Source: DAOTTI01 sp034437795 (lineage in GTDB: Bacteria > Chloroflexota > UBA11872 > UBA12225). From it: DNA of 64,000 nt. A program made the translations under genes and the position numbers. Where the stretch lies: NCBI GenBank assembly GCA_034437795.1, contig DAOTTI010000012.1:1-64000 (forward strand), read 5' to 3'. Each line of letters begins with the position of its first letter. Positions within the stretch are counted from its first letter, which is position 1. The notes beneath the pieces were generated by a model. The model saw only the letters and a list, made by a program, of their open reading frames with translations, was not told where the DNA came from and searched no databases. Below, piece after piece: positions 60,805-64,000 of this stretch.

Positions 60805-60850
60805 CCGTCTCCCAGAGGGAGAGGGCCAGGGTGAGGGCTCCGCTGGCAAA
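60805..60850. repeat. Type A palindromic repeat, inverted
   Basis: CGTCTCCCAGAGGGAGAGG then GGTGAGGGCTCCGCTGGC, within the 211-bp convergent gap. Confidence 0.6.
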
Positions 60851-60954
60851 GGGTCCGGGCGAGGGGCTGCGGCGTGGCTGTTGAATGGTGCGGCCGTTCC
60901 GCAGCAGGGCAGGTGGATGGGACGGCGGATGAAGCGGAGTAGCAGGAAGCCGGA

Positions 60955-61947
60955 TCAGGGGCGCACGAGGCGGACGGATTCTTCGGCTCGCTCGCGGACG
61001 GCGGGGTCAGGGTCCTGGGCCAGGCCGGCCAGGCAAGCCAACACGTCGGGCGGGGGCGGGTCGGGGTGGCGGATCTTGCCCACGGTATGGGCGACCTGAG
61101 CGCGGACGGCGGGCTCGGTGTCGGCGCTGAGCGCGAGGAGCGCGCGGACTACGGCCGGCTTGATGGGACGGCCCTTGAGGCCAAGCTCGCCGATGTGGAA
61201 CACGGCCATCACCCGCGTCTCGGGGTCAGGGGCGTGAAGGAGGTCGAGCAGGACCGGTAGCGCCTCTGGGCTATTGCCGCAGATCTGGAGCAACTCGTCA
61301 AGGTAGAAATGGAGTTCGTCCACGTCGGCGCGGCGCTGGAGGACCAGCTCCTTGATGGCCGCGGCGTAGCGGCCGCTGCCCATGTTGACGAGCGCCTGGC
61401 GGGCGCGATTGCGCTCCAGGCGGCTGGGCGAGCTGGTCCAGAGCTTCATCAGGCGGTGCTCGCGCTCGGGGTCAGGGGGCGTGGCGGCAGGTCGCTCCCA
61501 GCGTGCGATGGCCGCCGTGACCTCGGCGGCGAGCTGCTCGGGCGAAGTGAAGGTGGCGCACAGGAGGTCGCGCTGGATCTCAGCGCGTAGCGCATCCAGC
61601 TTCCGGCGGCCGGGCCCTTGCTCCTTATAGCGCTCCGGCCACGGGGCATCCTCGGCGAGCAGAAAGCACAGCACCGGCCGGTCGAACCGGACAGCCTCGC
61701 GGAACTCCCGCTCGGTGATCGAGCGCTCTGAGCCGGGCGGGACGTAGCCGTACCGCCAGGCGAAGAGGCCAACGTACAGGTCGCAGCGGCGGACGTCGTC
61801 CAGGCACCGGTCGAGCGGACGCCGTGGCTCAGCCACGTAATACTCCATAGCGACGTCGTCATGGCCGAGCTTGCGGATGGCGCGGCTGACCGCCTGACGG
61901 AAAGCCTTGAGATCCTGATAGGTCGACGAGACGTAGATGCGGGCCAT
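60955..61947 (-). CDS. DUF4062-HEAT repeat protein
   Basis: A 330-residue cytosolic protein. Residues 1-100 form a DUF4062 domain (RIYVSSTYQDLKAFRQAV, CDLYVGLFAWRYGYVPPG, SITEREFREAV), a TIR-like fold often at the front of STAND NTPases in signalling and defence. The C-terminal 150 residues are HEAT-like alpha-solenoid repeats (PEALPVLLDLLHAPDPETRV, PAVRAQVAHTVGKIRHPDP). No NTPase module is present, which is an unusual shortened architecture. GGAG precedes ATG 61947. It lies 133 bp after the gene at 62081 on the same strand; the pair may act together. Confidence 0.85.
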   Translation of the reverse strand: MARIYVSSTYQDLKAFRQAVSRAIRKLGHDDVAMEYYVAEPRRPLDRCLDDVRRCDLYVGLFAWRYGYVPPGSERSITEREFREAVRFDRPVLCFLLAEDAPWPERYKEQGPGRRKLDALRAEIQRDLLCATFTSPEQLAAEVTAAIARWERPAATPPDPEREHRLMKLWTSSPSRLERNRARQALVNMGSGRYAAAIKELVLQRRADVDELHFYLDELLQICGNSPEALPVLLDLLHAPDPETRVMAVFHIGELGLKGRPIKPAVVRALLALSADTEPAVRAQVAHTVGKIRHPDPPPPDVLACLAGLAQDPDPAVRERAEESVRLVRP

Positions 61948-62080
61948 CCGGCGTGCTCCGTATCAGGTCAAGAACGTTCTGCCAGACCACCTTCCCGGCC
62001 GGCGGCGCCATTGCTCCAGGAAGTGCCATCCCCAGGGGGCGCAGGATCGTATAGCGGCGCACCCTGGGTGTGGGCCGGCC

Positions 62081-62806
62081 TCAGCTGTGCTCCGGCGGGC
62101 GCGGGGCGGGGTCACGCAGGGCGTGCAATTCGGCGATGACCTGGTCCGGCGAGGAGAGATTGCTCGTGCGTAGACGGATGGTACCGGGCTCGGGCGGCGG
62201 CTCGCGGTGCGCCGCGGCCTGCACGACGGCGACCAGAGCGTCGATCTGGTCGGGGCGCGCCGCGCCGAGGCGTTTGAGAATGGAGACCATGGCCGCGGCC
62301 AGGGGGGTGTCCCAGTCAGCCTGCTCGAACACGACCTCAGCGATCTCCAGGACGATGTCCGGCTGGTCCCGTCCGACGTTGGACCAGAGCTCGGCGCTGG
62401 GGACGGGGTGCGCCAGCGTCGCTTCGAGGGCGAGGCGGTAGTACGGCCCGGCGATGAGGTCGGGGCGGAGCCGGCTGAGCATGGTCAGGGCAGAGAGCAG
62501 CCCCATGGCGTCGAGGCGCTGGGGCGCGCCGAGCCAGCGTTCAAGCGTCTCCAGGGGGACCAGGTCCGGCCGGCCCGCCGTGTGGTTAGCCAGGACGAAG
62601 AGGGTGGGGCCAGCGCGGGCCCGGTGCAGCTCCGAGCCAAGGAAGGAGTCGACCACCTCGCAGAGGCCGCCGGCGATCCGCTCCGGCGTAGCCCGCAGGA
62701 CATCGACGGCCTTCTCCCAGGCACGGTACTGACGTTCAGGGTCGGCGCCGCAGAGGTCGTCGATGAGCTGATCCACGAAGGGATCTGGAGCGGACGCCAT
62801 GGCCAT
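62081..62806 (-). CDS. Alpha-helical (HEAT-like) hypothetical protein, partner of DUF4062 gene
   Basis: A 241-residue, wholly helical protein (DPFVDQLIDDLCGADPERQY, then repeated helical pairs GLLSALTMLSRLRPDLIA and AAAMVSILKRLGAARPDQID). No enzymatic motif or membrane segment. It ends with a short extension (RLRTSNLSSPDQVIAELHAL). ATG 62806 is chosen because AGGAAG lies upstream; the longer frame translates type B repeats. Together with the DUF4062-HEAT gene it forms a two-gene unit of unknown role. Confidence 0.7.
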   Translation of the reverse strand: MAMASAPDPFVDQLIDDLCGADPERQYRAWEKAVDVLRATPERIAGGLCEVVDSFLGSELHRARAGPTLFVLANHTAGRPDLVPLETLERWLGAPQRLDAMGLLSALTMLSRLRPDLIAGPYYRLALEATLAHPVPSAELWSNVGRDQPDIVLEIAEVVFEQADWDTPLAAAMVSILKRLGAARPDQIDALVAVVQAAAHREPPPEPGTIRLRTSNLSSPDQVIAELHALRDPAPRPPEHS

Positions 62807-62875
62807 CTCTTCCTGCCGGACCCCGCTTTGCTGGGACGCAAGGACCTGCACCGGGAAGGTCAGTCTAGCACACAC

Positions 62876-63125
62876 CCCTTCGACCCCCTCGCCCCCCTCT
62901 CCGACACGGAGACGCGGAGACGCGGAGAGAGACCTCATCCCCTTCGGCCGGGGCCGCGCCCGGAGGGAGGACCTCACCCCCTCGCCCCCTCTCCGACACG
63001 GAGAGGGGGAACGACGGCCATGGCTGTGCCGCTTGGCCCCGCCGCCCCCGCTCCGACACGGAGCGGGGGAACGACGGCCACGGCTGTGCGGCTTAGCCTC
63101 ACCACCTCTCTCCGGCACGGAGCGG
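62876..63125. repeat. Run of type B palindromic repeats
   Basis: Four or more units of CCCCTCTCCGACACGGAG type (about 62892, 62986, 63046, 63108) with AACGACGGCCATGGCTGTG linkers. They fill the 379-bp region 62807-63185. Confidence 0.7.
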
Positions 63126-63185
63126 CCGGAAGGCCTTCGATACGTCTCCAGGAGTGGAAGTGTCAGGGGGCTTCCGGCCGCGCAG

Positions 63186-64000
63186 CTAGCGTCCGCGCTG
63201 GCGGCGGTACTCGTCGAGCACGGCGTTGATGTCGTTGGTCATGTTGGTCATGGCCTCGCGCGGGCTCGCCTCCGCGGTGCGTAGCTGGCGCGTGTACTTG
63301 TTGTAGATGGCCTGCAGATCGGGGATCCACTTGGCGTGCAGCGGGTCCGGCCGTGCGGTAGGGGCCGCTTCCAGCCAGCGGCGCTTGTTGAACTGCGTCA
63401 TCGTCTTCAGCCAGACCTGCTCCGCCACCCGCTTGTTGGACGGGATGTTGTTACCGCCGTTCTCCTCGATGATCCGCGCCCCGTCATCCAGCAGCCAGAA
63501 CAGGAAGTCCACGGTGGCGTCGCGAGCCCGCGTCTCCTTGAAGATGAAGTAGCCGTCCAGATACATGCGGTGGTTGCGCCCCCTGGGCGCCTTGGGCTTG
63601 AGGAAGACGTTGACCCGCGCCGGGATACGGGAGTAGGCGATGATGCTGTTGGGGATCCCGTTCGCATGCATGGCGATGGTCCCCTGGTTGAAATTCAGCT
63701 CGGGGCGCTTGTCGATGCCGTCGCGCATGAAGACGCGGTCGCTGGTGTGCACCTTGGCGTACCACTCGGCGGCGGCCAGGGCCTCGGGGGTATTGGTCGC
63801 CGCCCGCGACTTATCGGCGGTGAGGAAGTCGCCGCCGTAGCTATAGAGCCAGTGGAAGAAGATGGAGTCGTCGCAGCCGCCAACGGGGTCCTGGCGCCCC
63901 TGCGCGTCGAACCGGACGACCTGCTTGAGCATCCGCACCAGGTCGTCCTGGGTCCAGTTCTCGTCAAAGCCGGGGTCGAGCGTGACGCCGTATTGCTCGA
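63186..64000 (-). CDS. Extracellular solute-binding protein, family 1 (C-terminal part; 5' end outside window)
   Basis: The frame is open to the window edge and ends at TAG 63186-63188, giving the last 270 residues of a sugar-binding protein. Segments include NWTQDDLVRMLKQVV, FHWLYSYGGDFLTADKSRAA, NFNQGTIAMHANGIPNS, and RMYLDGYFIFKETRA. The signal and N-terminal lobe are not visible. Sixth such gene in the window; its operon neighbours lie outside. Confidence 0.85.
   Translation of the reverse strand, partial: EQYGVTLDPGFDENWTQDDLVRMLKQVVRFDAQGRQDPVGGCDDSIFFHWLYSYGGDFLTADKSRAATNTPEALAAAEWYAKVHTSDRVFMRDGIDKRPELNFNQGTIAMHANGIPNSIIAYSRIPARVNVFLKPKAPRGRNHRMYLDGYFIFKETRARDATVDFLFWLLDDGARIIEENGGNNIPSNKRVAEQVWLKTMTQFNKRRWLEAAPTARPDPLHAKWIPDLQAIYNKYTRQLRTAEASPREAMTNMTNDINAVLDEYRRQRGR

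Overview
The window is a high-GC bacterial segment, probably from an uncultured soil-type Chloroflexota. The reasons are indirect: many twin-Arg or Lys/Arg-led lipoprotein solute-binding proteins of the carbohydrate (family 1) type, scattered catabolic enzymes (enolase-superfamily sugar acid dehydratases, amidohydrolases, creatininase-type amidohydrolases, Gfo/Idh/MocA dehydrogenases, a phytanoyl-CoA-type dioxygenase, a sulfatase) and intergenic palindromes with a CTCTCCC...GGGAGAG core. No tRNA, rRNA or CRISPR array was seen.

Layout. 0-17.5 kb: sugar and organic-acid catabolism (TIM-barrel epimerase, crotonase, sulfatase, 6-phosphogluconate dehydrogenase, creatininase, two enolase-superfamily genes of which one carries a nonsense codon, FAD oxidoreductase) with two solute-binding proteins, and a standalone Cys-containing PD-(D/E)XK nuclease. 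17.5-23 kb: RecD2-type helicase, a clan GH-A-like protein, a methyltransferase, and the cut-off 3' end of a CapA-like gene. 23-28.4 kb: an island of visibly lower GC with a five-gene minus-strand operon (vWA, PP2C phosphatase, kinase, Ada-type zinc protein, zinc-ribbon membrane protein). This is a TerY-P type phosphorylation triad with two extra zinc proteins; a transposase remnant lies beside it. 28.4-37.2 kb: creatininase, solute-binding protein, two dehydrogenases, dioxygenase, cupin, amidohydrolase.

37.5-43.7 kb: the most unusual locus, five tightly packed minus-strand genes. They encode an HNH nuclease with a PUA/EVE-like N-terminus, NurA, HerA, a tRNA-guanine-transglycosylase homologue resembling DNA-modifying DpdA, and a DUF6884-like protein. 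All catalytic and zinc residues of the transglycosylase family are present. I read this as a candidate DNA base-modification and DNA-processing (restriction or defence) system.

44-64 kb: more solute-binding proteins, three amidohydrolase-fold genes (two of them lacking metal ligands), a GSA-aminomutase-like PLP enzyme, a CPA2 antiporter, a CNNM/CorC-type CBS protein, remnants of a MacAB-like exporter (shortened adaptor, permease, no ATPase), a primary-type sigma factor, and a DUF4062-HEAT gene with a partner.

Two features run through the window. First, six solute-binding-protein genes (one cut by the window edge) occur with no ABC permease or ATPase. Second, several repeat families (an 86-bp inverted-repeat element in three copies, heptamer tandem repeats, 15- and 21-bp tandem repeats, 26-bp palindromes) repeatedly lie at or supply the stop codons of neighbouring genes. 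Several genes are decaying, which suggests a fluid accessory genome.
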